Origin: Lates calcarifer
Lineage: Eukaryota > Chordata > Actinopteri > Centropomidae
DNA length: 64,000 nt
NCBI RefSeq assembly: GCF_001640805.2
Contig: NC_066843.1
Location: 10,379,686 to 10,443,685 of the forward strand
Direction of reading: 5' to 3'
Below, piece by piece: positions 11,338-22,323 of the stretch. Within the stretch, counting starts at the first letter, position 1, and each line of letters starts with the position of its first letter. The translations under genes were made by a program, and so were the position numbers. Under the pieces are notes generated by a model. That model had not been told where the DNA came from. It worked only from the letters and a program-made list of their open reading frames with translations, and did no database searches.

Positions 11338-14296
11338 ATGGTAAGAATACATTTTATAGCTGCCGCGATATATTTGATAGGCGTAGTTAACGTCAGTGAG
11401 TCAGCGGAGAGGTGTTATGATATGTAGCGTTAGCATTAGCAGGAGAGGTGTAGGAGCTGTGTGTCTTTGTCGCAGTTAGCTTTTCCAGCATTGTTACATC
11501 ATTTCTATTTTATTTACGGAGAAGCTAATGTACCAAAGTGTTAGTCAGTTCATGTCTAAACATGGCGGAGGAGACTGTGGAAACGCTGTCACGGCGTTGA
11601 CAGATGTTATGAAGATGTAATTCTACTTTACATCCACACCTGAATGCACTCACTGCCTCAGTCTGACCTCGGCTTATATTATCTTGGTTTAACTGATCTT
11701 GTACTCTGCAATGTCTCTTACCAAAAGCGGCTCCACTGTCTGACCTTCACTTTTTTGGTTCCCATGACTGTCGGTGTGTAATGACTGCTCTGACGATTGC
11801 CATCCTTGATGGTGTGTTTCTTCTTTCCTGCAGGCCAAATATCTTGCACAGATAATTGTGATGGGAGCACAGGTGGTGGGACGTGCATTTGCTCGTGCTT
11901 TACAACAAGAATATGCAGGTATGATGATCTTAACCCTTAAACATTTTAAACCTGGCATGTAAAACTAGTTAGTGCTGAAACATATCCTTAGGTAGACAAT
12001 AAGTTTGATAATTGTGTATCAGGCAGAACTGCCAAACATTTGCAGGTTTCAGCCTCTAAGCTGTAGATTTGAGTTTTGATGGGATTTGTTAGACAAAATA
12101 AGTAATGTGAAGACACAACCCTTGATTCAGAGAAATTTTTATGGGCATTTTCAGTGTTAGCTGATATTTTTATAGACTAAATGAGTAATCAGAAGAGTAT
12201 GGCAGCTTAAAAAGTAATTGTTTATCACAGTGAAGGAGGGTAATATAGCTGAAATCATGATCTTACTGTTCATACAGATGTTATCCAATACTGGTGTATG
12301 TCGGTATATGGTTAATGTATGCAAGATTGCATGTTATGTCATCAAATGGATGTTCAAAGTGATGACTGTATACCTATGCTATCATACTAAACTGTTAATA
12401 TATTCTAAGATAAGATCATGTCATTTAGAAAGGATTTTTGCTGAAGTTTAATTAATGATAGTATCACCCAGCCCTAGTTGCAGCTCTGTAAAATCGACTT
12501 TTGCTTTCACACTCATCTAGGATGTCTGAGAGCATTTGTGTATATTGTGTTTTCTCTCTCAGCGAGCCAAGCGGCAGCACGGGCCAGGAGCAGCGCAGGT
12601 CAGCAGTCAGCTGCAGCCTCCAGCATCAGTGGGATGACCCTGCAAGAGGCGCAGCAAATCCTCAATGTCTCCACACTGACCCCTGAAGAGATTCAGAAGG
12701 TGCAATCACACTCTCTGTCTCTTTTATAGATTTCTCAGAAATAAAGAGTTGGTACTGGGTTGCAGAGCCATTAACCCCTTTTATAATGTAGTGTTTGCCA
12801 GGTCATACCACATTTTTCTAGCCTTGTCAAAGTCTGTTTCATGTTAACAGGATTTTGCCTTCATTGTGACCTGTGTTTGCTATGCCAGTGTTGCTCTGTC
12901 TGCATGGGTGGGGATACTGATGTCATAGTCTCAACAGTAAGGGAAACAGATTCTAACAGGGATACACCAGTGTCCTGATAATTCGGTTCAATAACAGGTT
13001 ACCAGTATGAATACAAACCTCATTTGGACTTATGGTGTGGTTGTAATTTACAGAATGATAATTAAATTCATTGTTCCTGTCCAACAGAGCTTTAAGATTT
13101 TGCAGCTCTATGAGGAGCACACAATTTCACATTATGTTTTTCAGTTTATTTTGTTGTTAATATGACCATTCATCAAAATTCTCAACATTTTTCCTCTGCT
13201 GTAACAATCATCAGAGAATGTGACATTGTGTGTCTTTGCTATTGTGCTGAGAAAAAAAGGCTATGTTTTGATCAAAAATTAAATGATATTACCTAAACAC
13301 TAACACTAATAGGTTTCTCTCTTCCAGAACTATGAGCACCTTTTTAAAGTCAATGACAAGTCAGTGGGCGGTTCATTTTACCTACAATCAAAGGTAGGTA
13401 TTGTCTGTCTAATGACACAAAACATTTCACTCAGTTGTTATTTAAGTCATTTTCACTTATGGTGTTTACAGTTATATTCAAATGTGTTTTAAATGTGAGG
13501 GGTTATAATATGACTTCATTATTTGAATTTATCATATGAATATTTATTAAACACCAAAGTGGAAAGTTGCCTTTAGGTGATTAAAGCATGAAATAGCAGC
13601 ACTATACTGCAGGCATATACAAATCACTCATCTTTGTCAGTGGTTACCCTGGGTCTGCTAAGAAGATGACACCACTGTGCACTTTTCTTGAAAATAGTAT
13701 TTTCAGGGAAGCTCAAATGTTAGTGAAGGGCTTTACCAAGATAATTTGAAATCGTTGTAGTTTTAACAAGTCACAATTAACAGAGGCCAAGAGGGCATAA
13801 AACAAAATTTAAAAGAGGACTCTTCTTTGTCTTCACCCTCAGGAAGTTTATGTTTTTTGTGGCATCAGCATTGATAAAGTATAGATACATTATTGGAGCC
13901 TGTGCAGCTGGGATCAGTGATACTCAGTACTGCTCTTAGTCACTCTGTTTACTTGTTTTGCTCATAACATCCAAACAAACAATGACCAGTTCTCTTTCTG
14001 CCTTTGTGTCTGCGTTAAATATCAAATTATGACTCATGTGACTCTCAGCGTGGAGGAGAAATCCACTCTTGGAACTGAGTCATGTTTGAAATGAAGTTGT
14101 TACTATTTTTATCTCCCACCAATTCCTCTGTGCTCTGAGAGAGCCATAGTGTATCAGCATCTTCTCTCAGTCATTATTACTGTTGCTTGTGTGTGTTTAT
14201 GCCTAGGTGGTGCGGGCTAAAGAGCGTCTAGACGAGGAACTAAGTATTCAGTCCCAACAACAGAAGCAGCAGTCACAGCAGAATACGGAAACATGA
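11338..14296 (+). CDS. pam16: Mitochondrial import inner membrane translocase subunit Tim16 (PAM16/Magmas)
   Basis: PAM16 is a peripheral matrix-side subunit of the TIM23 import motor. It pairs with the J-protein PAM18/DNAJC19 and restrains its stimulation of mitochondrial Hsp70. Exons: 11338-11340 (the ATG alone), 11834-11918, 12563-12699, 13328-13393, 14207-14296, giving 126 residues (mammalian protein 125). Visible features are the N-terminal hydrophobic segment [19 protein letters not shown], an Ala/Ser-rich linker, then the J-like domain from about residue 55 ([30 protein letters not shown]). DKS at residues 85-87 stands where true J-proteins carry HPD, as expected for this family. The C-terminus is Gln-rich ([11 protein letters not shown]), a divergent tail. 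The start is fixed by homology: MAKYLAQ needs the ATG ending exon 1. ATTAAA at 14357 is the likely polyadenylation signal. Confidence 0.97.
11558..11570 (+). promoter_or_regulatory. YY1-like site (AAACATGGCGGAG) in pam16 intron 1
   Basis: The motif matches the YY1 core (AANATGGCG) and lies 218 bases downstream of the pam16 start codon. YY1 sites of housekeeping genes often sit just downstream of the transcription start. The surrounding 11280-11620 is locally CpG-richer than its flanks, suggesting the pam16 promoter/first-exon region. Function is inferred from the motif only. Confidence 0.4.
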
Positions 14297-14356
14297 AGTA
14301 TGAAATGATGTTCGCCCTGTCTTTCCTCTCCCTGTCCTCTGTAAATTATAACTCCA

Positions 14357-14362
14357 ATTAAA
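14357..14362 (+). terminator. Polyadenylation signal of pam16
   Basis: ATTAAA lies 61 bases after the pam16 stop codon and is followed by a T/C-rich and GT-containing stretch. It is the first hexamer after the stop, so the 3' UTR would be only about 80 bases. Confidence 0.55.
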
Positions 14363-14608
14363 GCTCTCTCCTTTTCTCCAGCCTTGACTATGTCACCATT
14401 TTTCTGCTCTGAATGTTGTTTCCGAAATGAGAGAGTTTCATATACCAGCATTACCAGCTATTTCAGCACCATTACATACAATTCTTGGCATTGTATTTGA
14501 AAATGGGTGCATACAAAATTATGATATGGTTAATTTTTAAAAATAATTCCTAACTTTTTGTATAGTTGTTTTTGTTGTTATAATAATGTATGATTATCAC
14601 GTAGTCCC

Positions 14609-14671
14609 TCGGCACACCTGGACTTGCCTCACGGCACCAGTGTACTGTGGCACACCGTTTGGGAACCACTG
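14609..14671. mobile_element. Relic of an hAT-like transposon end
   Basis: Read on the minus strand, the segment starts CAGTGGTTCCCAAACGGTG, the form of hAT-superfamily terminal inverted repeats found in many degenerate vertebrate elements. I could not locate a matching opposite end, so this is treated as a truncated copy. Confidence 0.35.
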
Positions 14672-15902
14672 ATCTAAATTCACAAAGAAATGCTTTTATT
14701 TATATCACAGCTTTGAGCAGCTGTGGTTTAGCTGAAACTGCAACTGTTGACTATTAATCAGGGTAATATGATGTTTTTATTCAGGTGTTTACATGTCAGT
14801 ATAAAGGGGCTAAATCCCATTTACCTGAATGCTTTAATTATTATGCGTCTGTGCATTTCTAAAAATTTAATTGTATATCTGGGGTGGAAATGAAAACACA
14901 AGTTGTATCAAATGCAACTTTATTAAACATTTCTCTTTTCATTGACATTATTATCAATATCGTAATAAAATTCCTCTAAAACAGGAGAACACCGCTATGT
15001 TGTACCAATTGGAGACTTTTACAACTCTAAAATTCTGCATGTTCGACCACAGAACATGATGCCAGGAAAAAATATATTTTCATATAATCATTTTTGTCAT
15101 ATAGAGTATAACTTCTATATTTTTTTTATACCTATAATAAAAAGGCACTTGGAAAAATTAAAATACTGACATAATATCTCACAAATGTGCAAAAAACATA
15201 ACTTGGAACAGGCCTTGCATGGCCTTAGTCTTGTCAATTAACCCTTTGTGCAACACTGTGGCACTTGTCAATGGCACCCCTTTACAATGACACTGACTTA
15301 GCTAGCTAACACAATTTCTGTGCCCTGGATTTCCATTTTCATAGCCTTAAGCAAGGGTTGCTTTAAAATCTCAAGGAGCAAGTACCGCTTATATAATGTC
15401 AAAAAAGATAAGACTTTTAAATTCAGACATTTTAGCAAGTGAGGGTTTTTACAATTATTCTTGGTTCTTAAAACGACTGATGAATAACGCTTTACAATGC
15501 GAGAGGATGTGGCAGCATCCCCGTATCTACACACTGCCATGAGGGGTACAAAAGTGCAGTTTATTACAGACTGAGCTCAAAGGGTTAATGGATCGTACAG
15601 CTTATTTAATATTGAAAAGATGTGGACCCTGGGAGGATCCGTGTCATATTATTCAGCTTTCTGCCGCTGTGCTGAGTCTCTGTCCCTGGCTTCGACCAGC
15701 AGAGGAGAGACAGACAGACAGGGAGAAGGAGAGAGGAGGGGGAGGAGGAGGAGAGCTGCCGCATCTGTGGGTTTCACTGTTGCCACGGAAACCATGTCTA
15801 GCCTACTTAACACCTGTTTTCTGATGATATCACATGCCAGGATTGTCCACTCACAACGTGAGATTCGCTTCAATACCCAGCCTGAACCTAGAGACAGGCC
15901 AC

Positions 15903-15904
<2 letters not shown>

Positions 15905-15947
<43 letters not shown>
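15905..15947 (+). repeat. (GT)n microsatellite
   Basis: About 21 uninterrupted GT units, ending in a short G-rich stretch. It lies between pam16 and the glis2 stop codon, possibly within the glis2 3' UTR. Confidence 0.95.
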
Positions 15948-15948
<1 letters not shown>

Positions 15949-16743
15949 TGGGGGCAGCGGGTGTCTGAGATTATGATGACTAAGAACCACTGAGGCAGAA
16001 ACACAGGTACGCAGTTCATCTCTGCTGTGAATCCTTGCAGACCTGTAGGCAACCCGACTCACGGCTCATCCTCAGACAGGGAGGATTAGATTTGTTTTTG
16101 TTTACTGCGATTGCGGCTTGTTAGTTCGCCTGTTTTCCCCATCACTGGTAAAAAGCTTTGTGGCCAGGAGATGGGGGAGCTGAGCCTTTTGGGTTTAATC
16201 TATAAAAAAAGAAAAAACCCAGAGGGCAGACAGAGTTCAGTGGCCTAGTTTTCTGCAGGCTGGTATGCCTGTGAGTGGCTGCCACACTGGGCACAGCACA
16301 GCCAGTGACTTCAGAGCTGAGAGGGCCGTTTGCTGGGTAGGTGGCCAGATGGAGGGCGGCTGCACAGCACAGCTATCCTCTGCCTCTTTTCCTCTGCTGG
16401 CACACAGCCTCGCCCCTCATCTCTCCCTATCCCCTGTCCATTCATTTATTCATTCAGCCAATCCTTTCTCTCTCTGCTCTCACGCTCTCCCAGTGCTGCC
16501 CGCCATTTCACAGTCCAACGTTATTTCTCTATGCTTTCCCTTTATCTGACTGTGGAAATTAAAAGTCAGAACAAAGGGAGCAGAGTTTGCAGACCCAATT
16601 TAGCCCCAAGATAATTTGGTGTTAGGTTATGTGATACAGAAATATATTATGCCCATATCCCAAGTGAATTACCTTAAGTACACCAATGTGATTGTCATGG
16701 AGGAGTGTGATGCCATTGGGTCCACCATATTCCCCCCCTTGAG

Positions 16744-17516
16744 TAGTGGTTTCCAACCTTTTTGGACCATGTCCCTTAAAATAAAGCAATATCATCTGAA
16801 TTTATGACCCATAACAACACTTTATGGCTTAAGTTTAGACACATATTGTGAGCAGTTAAACCAAACTGTGATTTCTTTCCACACAGTTTCATTTTAAGGC
16901 CTTTGCAGCTCCAAACAGCATATTTGGTATTTCACAAGAAACAAGAGTAAGAGTTACTCAGAGTCTTGGCAGGTAATATTTACCTGGTTCACCTTCTTAC
17001 TTTAGTGTTTCAGCATGCCAACACTTGCTAATTAGCGCTAAGCACAAAGTACAGCTGAGGCTGTTGAGAATATCATTAGTTTTGCAGTTATTTGGTCATA
17101 ATCCAATGCATTGGACAAATTAAAAATTTGACCTGGCGTTGGTAGTAGATGAGAAGTTAAGGGGTCGCCAAAGTTATTACAATTAATTTTGAGGGGGACA
17201 AAAATGTTTGCAACAAATTTGATCAAAATCCATCCAATAGTTGTTGAGACATTTTGCTTGAAACCAAAAATATCAATCTTATGGTGAGACTATGAAATCC
17301 TACAGGATCATCAAAGTCTGTAGGATTCATCCCCTGGACTCCATGAATGTCTGTACTAAATGTCATGGCTAACCCAGCCTCTTGTTGTCGAGGTACTGCA
17401 ATGTGGACTAAAGTAGTGAACTGACCAATGGCTTGGTTTTTAGCCAACGGGATGGCTAAAAAGCAAAAATTACCATTACTAGATTTATCTCAGGACCCAC
17501 AGGTTGGAAACCACTG
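16744..17516. mobile_element. Non-autonomous hAT-like element with terminal inverted repeats
   Basis: The left end TAGTGGTTTCCAACCT (16744-16759) is the inverted copy of the right end AGGTTGGAAACCACTG (17501-17516), matching at 15 of 16 positions. The flanking octamers cccttgag (16736-16743) and ccctaggg (17517-17524) agree at 6 of 8 bases, consistent with an aged 8-bp target duplication, the size hAT transposases make. The 773-bp interior has no transposase frame. It contains sequence resembling a widespread teleost repeat (the part around ccatccaatagttgttgagac), so this is a deletion derivative or MITE. Confidence 0.6.
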
Positions 17517-19550
17517 CCCTAGGGGACCACCCAAACTTCTCCCTCTCTATTTCTCTTCATCCCCCTAAAAAGACTCACCCTCAACAGCAGAAAGCTGATT
17601 GTGGAGCAGCCATCGCAGAACACAAGAAGCAACTTCAACATCAGAAAAAATGTCTCGTCTGAACAACAGCAAAACAAAAATAATGACAAAAATATAAAAC
17701 AGCAATAACTGAAGTCTAATGATGTTCTAAGACTGGGGGATGGAAAAGTAAGACTGCCAAAATGAGCAGATGGAGAGAGGAGAGATGGAGGAGTGAAAAA
17801 GACAGAGGAGGGGTTGAGTGTGTCAGTCTCTCGAGGGAATGTTCCTTGTGTTTCGATGATCCTCTCCTGTTCCCCTACCTCTCCTCTGTGGAGACAGCAG
17901 TCAACATCATACATGCATTAGCACTGAGCAACACAAGCCTGGAAGGACTCCACAGCAAAACTGAGCAAACTATTTTTTTAAGAACCATGACTTAGCAGTA
18001 ACATTTCATAAAACATGTAAGGGGATATAGTTTGTGGTAAGTGCGTGTTGACTGCTTAATTGAACCATGAGAAGAGTTTTCCCAGAAGTCAAATGAGTCC
18101 TTTTTTGTCTTTTTTTTTTTTTTTTTGCCCCTTTGGACAGAGTAAAATGAGGCAGTTTGCAATAGTGTGGCTTCCTAGTCAGTCCAGCTGTATGTGGCAT
18201 TGAGTGCATCACACCCCCCTCTGTGGCACAATACGTACATCCTACTTTACCCTCTCCAGGTATTTTTGGCACCGCATAAGAGTTGTTGAACTTGGGACAA
18301 AACTTCAGCCGGCAAGGCTAAGTTGGGCTTCGACTGGACGACCACCTGCTTTTCACAGCTGGTTTTGGGTCTGGTCGCTTTTTAAAAACACAAGACACTA
18401 GTGTTTATCGCCACAGTGGGCCTTTCATACACAAACTGGCCGTGTTGATTCAATTACGGGAAAGCAGCTGGACAATCCAGGAGCAAAACAGTGCTAGTTC
18501 TGTAAATGGCAAGCGGGATGTTGTGCATCGTGTCGGACCAGAGGGGGGAGCCAGATGCACCAGTGCTTGAATTTCACTTGTGTAAAAAAGGAAGTGATAA
18601 TTGGTCATTGCCAGGTGATGTAACACCATTTGTCTGTGTTTAAGTCCTCAGATAGCTCTGTGCCCTAAAAGCCCCTAGTCTGCACGCCCGGCACACATTC
18701 TTGTGGACTAGGCTGGTCCGTGTTGGTCACCTTCCCCATACTGGGGACAGATTGTCAAAAGTGCTCTCTCCCAGTTTATGTTACACCGGGGAAGCTGAGA
18801 GGTTAGCAGCAGTTTTGAGGTTTCAATACTATAACCAGTTGACACTATTAAGTGCTGTGTTTAATTGAACTGTCTCAGAGCTGAAGCGGTAGCCTTCTCC
18901 TGCACAAATCCGAGACAGTTTGGGTTCACTTGCTTTGGTATGGCAAGCTTGTCTGAATCATATTAATCACAGCAGCCTGTGAAAAATAGGTCATAACTTT
19001 AAAAATCAACTGTGGATAATCTTCCTGTTATGTGCAAGTTTGCCCAACTGTGAGTGCGTCATTCAGTTTCATGGTGTATCTATCTCACTGCTAAGCTGGA
19101 GGCACACTGTCGATGAAGTACAGTCATATAAATACTTATGAATGAATCAGGACTTTTTTTAAGAACACAGAGCACTAAGACTGTCACGTTCATGGTCCCT
19201 GTCCACAGAACCAGCAAACAGGAATGAATAGAGTATAAAATAAGTAACAAGGAGCCAAACCATACATGTTCCTGAACAGAGTTCTTGGGCCCCTTGGTTT
19301 CCCAACAATAAAAGAGGCTTGCGTTGTATTCTTAATTCTCATGAGGTGTAGTGTTATCTATTGTTTCTAGACTTAAGTTTCGATAAGTTTCTCTGTAGTT
19401 TTGTCCTTTTCCACCCTCTCTCTGAAATGCATTGCCTGGATTTGATTGTATGAGCCAATCCCTATCACCTTTGACTGCCCGTACCCTCACTATGGTGTTC
19501 ACCCTCCCATCCCAACCCCCTGAGCTCTTCTGGATTGTGTGTGTATATAT

Positions 19551-19552
<2 letters not shown>

Positions 19553-19584
<32 letters not shown>
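19553..19584 (+). repeat. (GT)n microsatellite abutting the glis2 stop codon
   Basis: About 15 GT units end one base before the last base of the glis2 stop codon (19586-19588 on the minus strand). In the transcript it reads UGA UACACAC..., so the 3' UTR opens with a CA repeat. Confidence 0.93.
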
Positions 19585-19585
<1 letters not shown>

Positions 19586-19586
<1 letters not shown>

Positions 19587-22282
19587 CAGTTGACCACAGC
19601 TGGCTTGAGCACCACGGTGCCTGGGGGGATGACCACCCAGGACAGGGGATCATGAGACCCTCCTGTGGAGAGGTTCAGGACCCCCCCAGTCACCTCATTC
19701 TCTGCCTCCTCCCCTTGGCCCTTCTTGTTGGCCTGCTGGCTCTGAGCCCTGCGCTCGGATGCAGCCCCCAGCATGGGCACCATTGGCAGGCCGAGGGCCG
19801 AGGAGGGGAACGCAGAGGAGAGCAGAGGGGACTTGGCCAGGCCCAGTGGGGAGCCGTTGAAGGACAGGATGGGCGTGCCTCCCAGGCCTCCTGGAGGTGA
19901 GTTGGGGCAACCCAGTGAGCTGAGGTCCAGGGGCCGAGGACTGAGGGGAGACAGGGGCACGGCACCACTCAGGCCCTGGAGAGCGTGACCTCCCAGTAGA
20001 GCGGCAGCTGCCCCTGGGATGATAATGTGGGCTCCGCTCACGTAGGACAGCTCCGAATCCTTGCCCCCTCCACTCGAAAACCCTCCACTCTGGCTCCCCT
20101 TCAGCAGGGAGCCCACCCCACCTGGGGAGCCCTGCTCCTGAGCCACAAAGTGGCCATGGGCTTTGATGTGCTTGCGGAGAGAGCTGGGGTCTGTGTAGCG
20201 CTTCAGGCAGCCCACCATCTTGCAGTAGTAGGGCTTGTCCACATAGTGTGTGCGCGTGTGTTTGAAGCGGTCGCTGGAGTTAGAGTAACGCTTGTTGCAA
20301 CCCTCATAAGGACAAATATAGGGCTTTTCACCTGCAGGGAGAAAAAGGATTCCAATGTTTTCTCTAGTATTAATAAAAAACAAACTGGGCATCTCATCTC
20401 ATATTCAAGAATCACGATCCTCTAACTTTCCTATCTCCTAAATAAGCCTTACTTTTAAAGCTACCCATGATGTTTTTACTTGCTGCTGTAACAAATAAAT
20501 ACATGTACTCTAAATTGAGACACTACTGACCTGTGTGTGAGCGGTTGTGTATCTTAAGGTTCTCCAGACGTGAGAAGCTCTTGTTGCAGGTGGGACAGCG
20601 GTGGGGCTTCTCGTTAGTGTGAGTGCGGATGTGGATGAGCATCTTGTACCTGCAGCCACACAAAAATAAACTTGTTTTATCATCTTCTTCTTGAATTCTC
20701 TCCTCATTTGTACACGTTATAAATCACCAGTTTTTTTTCTTTTTTCTCACCTTGCATTGAACCCCCTGCCTTTGCGAGCACAGCCCTCCCAGTGGCAGCA
20801 GTACCCAGAATCCTTCTCGGGCTTGACATGGAAGTCGTTGACATGGTCCACCAGGTCTTGCAGGGAGTCAAAGAGGAGATGGCACTGGAGGAGGGAAAAC
20901 ATTCAACATTCCAAATTAATTGTGGTGAGGAAGCTATTTTAAACCAATCCATCAACAGGTTTCCCATTTCTTTTTTGGGCCTTACCTTCCTCCAACGACA
21001 GGCCAGTTGTTCATCTGCTGACAAGTCAGGTGATGCTCTCTTGTCGCTTGCCTGGCCAATGAACATGGAGGATGGCAGGTGAAGCCCCGCCCCAGCTCCA
21101 ATTGGCACAAAAAACTGAAAGGCCTGCGAGATGTGAGAATTCTGATGAACAAAAATAAAAAGAGGAAAAAAGAGCAAATGGGTTCATCAGTCTGCTGCAC
21201 CAATAAGAAAGAACCTGACAATTTAAGTTAACTTTAGTTCACGTTTCCTGTAACGTGGGCCTGAAAAATAATTGTATGGGTACAGTGCAGGGTCTCACAA
21301 AAACATCAAAACAACATGACCAGGGCAATGCTGCCTTTGTAGTGGGCAGTATGAGCTCTGATGCTGTGAAATCACTTTACAGAAGGCATAATTGAGAACA
21401 GTCAATCAGCTAGATGACTAGAGTCCACAATGACTTTAGAGAAAATGGTGCTGCAAAGCAGGAGAGAGGAAGACAGACAGGTCCCGGTGACTTCACTTGA
21501 GAAAATACTCGATAGCGCAGAGACAAAAACCTCCTGTCAACGGAGTACAAAACCGTTTATCTTCATCTTTTCCTTCAAAAACCCACTCTTCTTTCTCTCC
21601 TGTAGTCGCCCACTGCGTACTACAAAACCTCCCTACATCCCTGAGCTCGGCATGAGAGCTGTAAGATTCACTGAACCTCAGCTGGGACTCAAAGAGCTAA
21701 TGCACTGGCTCACGCACACAGACACACGCGCACAGTAAAACCCAGCTCGAGCAGAAAACAGAGAGGAGCCTGGATAAAATGTTGAATTTCGAATAAGGGA
21801 CACACAACTCCATGCTGTCGTGTGAGAGCAGGGAAGCAGGGACAGAGAGGATAAGGGTGCAAATGGATCACAATCCTGCAGCTGTCTCATCGTCTTCAGC
21901 TATGTCAGAAATGTGTATGTGACAAATTTCATAAAATGAGACCAATTCCCTGCACTGAGCTGTGCCTCTGCATGCAAAACTATGTGAGCTGCTTTGTGAG
22001 ATGCTGTAGGGTAGAAAACGTGTGAGTGTGTGCAGCTGTTCCACTATGAGGAGCTCTTATTTGTGTGTGTGAGAGAGAAAGAAAGCGTCCTATCTGTGTC
22101 CACAGGGGATAAGTAAAGTGTAGAGTATGTGCCGGTGGGGTCGGGGGGCTATCTAGAACTCAGAGGGACAGGGGGATGGCTAAATGGTCCCAGCCAACGT
22201 GTCTCAATTCAATTGGGAGGGAATTGAATTAGGCGGCGTGAGGTCTGCATGGCTGTACCTTGTCTTAAATCCGATTATACAT

Positions 22283-22323
<41 letters not shown>

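Larger units (their letters stand above)
14297..19585. other. Convergent intergenic region between pam16 and glis2, probably including the glis2 3' UTR
   Basis: Both flanking genes end here. On the minus strand AATAAA hexamers occur at 15560-15565 and 14919-14924. The second is followed on that strand by a GT-rich stretch and could end a glis2 3' UTR of about 4.6 kb, though a shorter UTR is possible. Repeats inside are an hAT-like end at 14609-14671, a (GT)21 tract at 15905-15947, an hAT-like element at 16744-17516 and a (GT)n at 19553-19585. No gene-like frame was found; the open frames over 15600-16600 are low-complexity or microsatellite-coded. Confidence 0.5.

Noticed and set aside
15649..16062. 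137-codon minus-strand frame
   Set aside because: It depends on the (GT)n tract translated as poly-His-Thr and has no similarity to a known protein.
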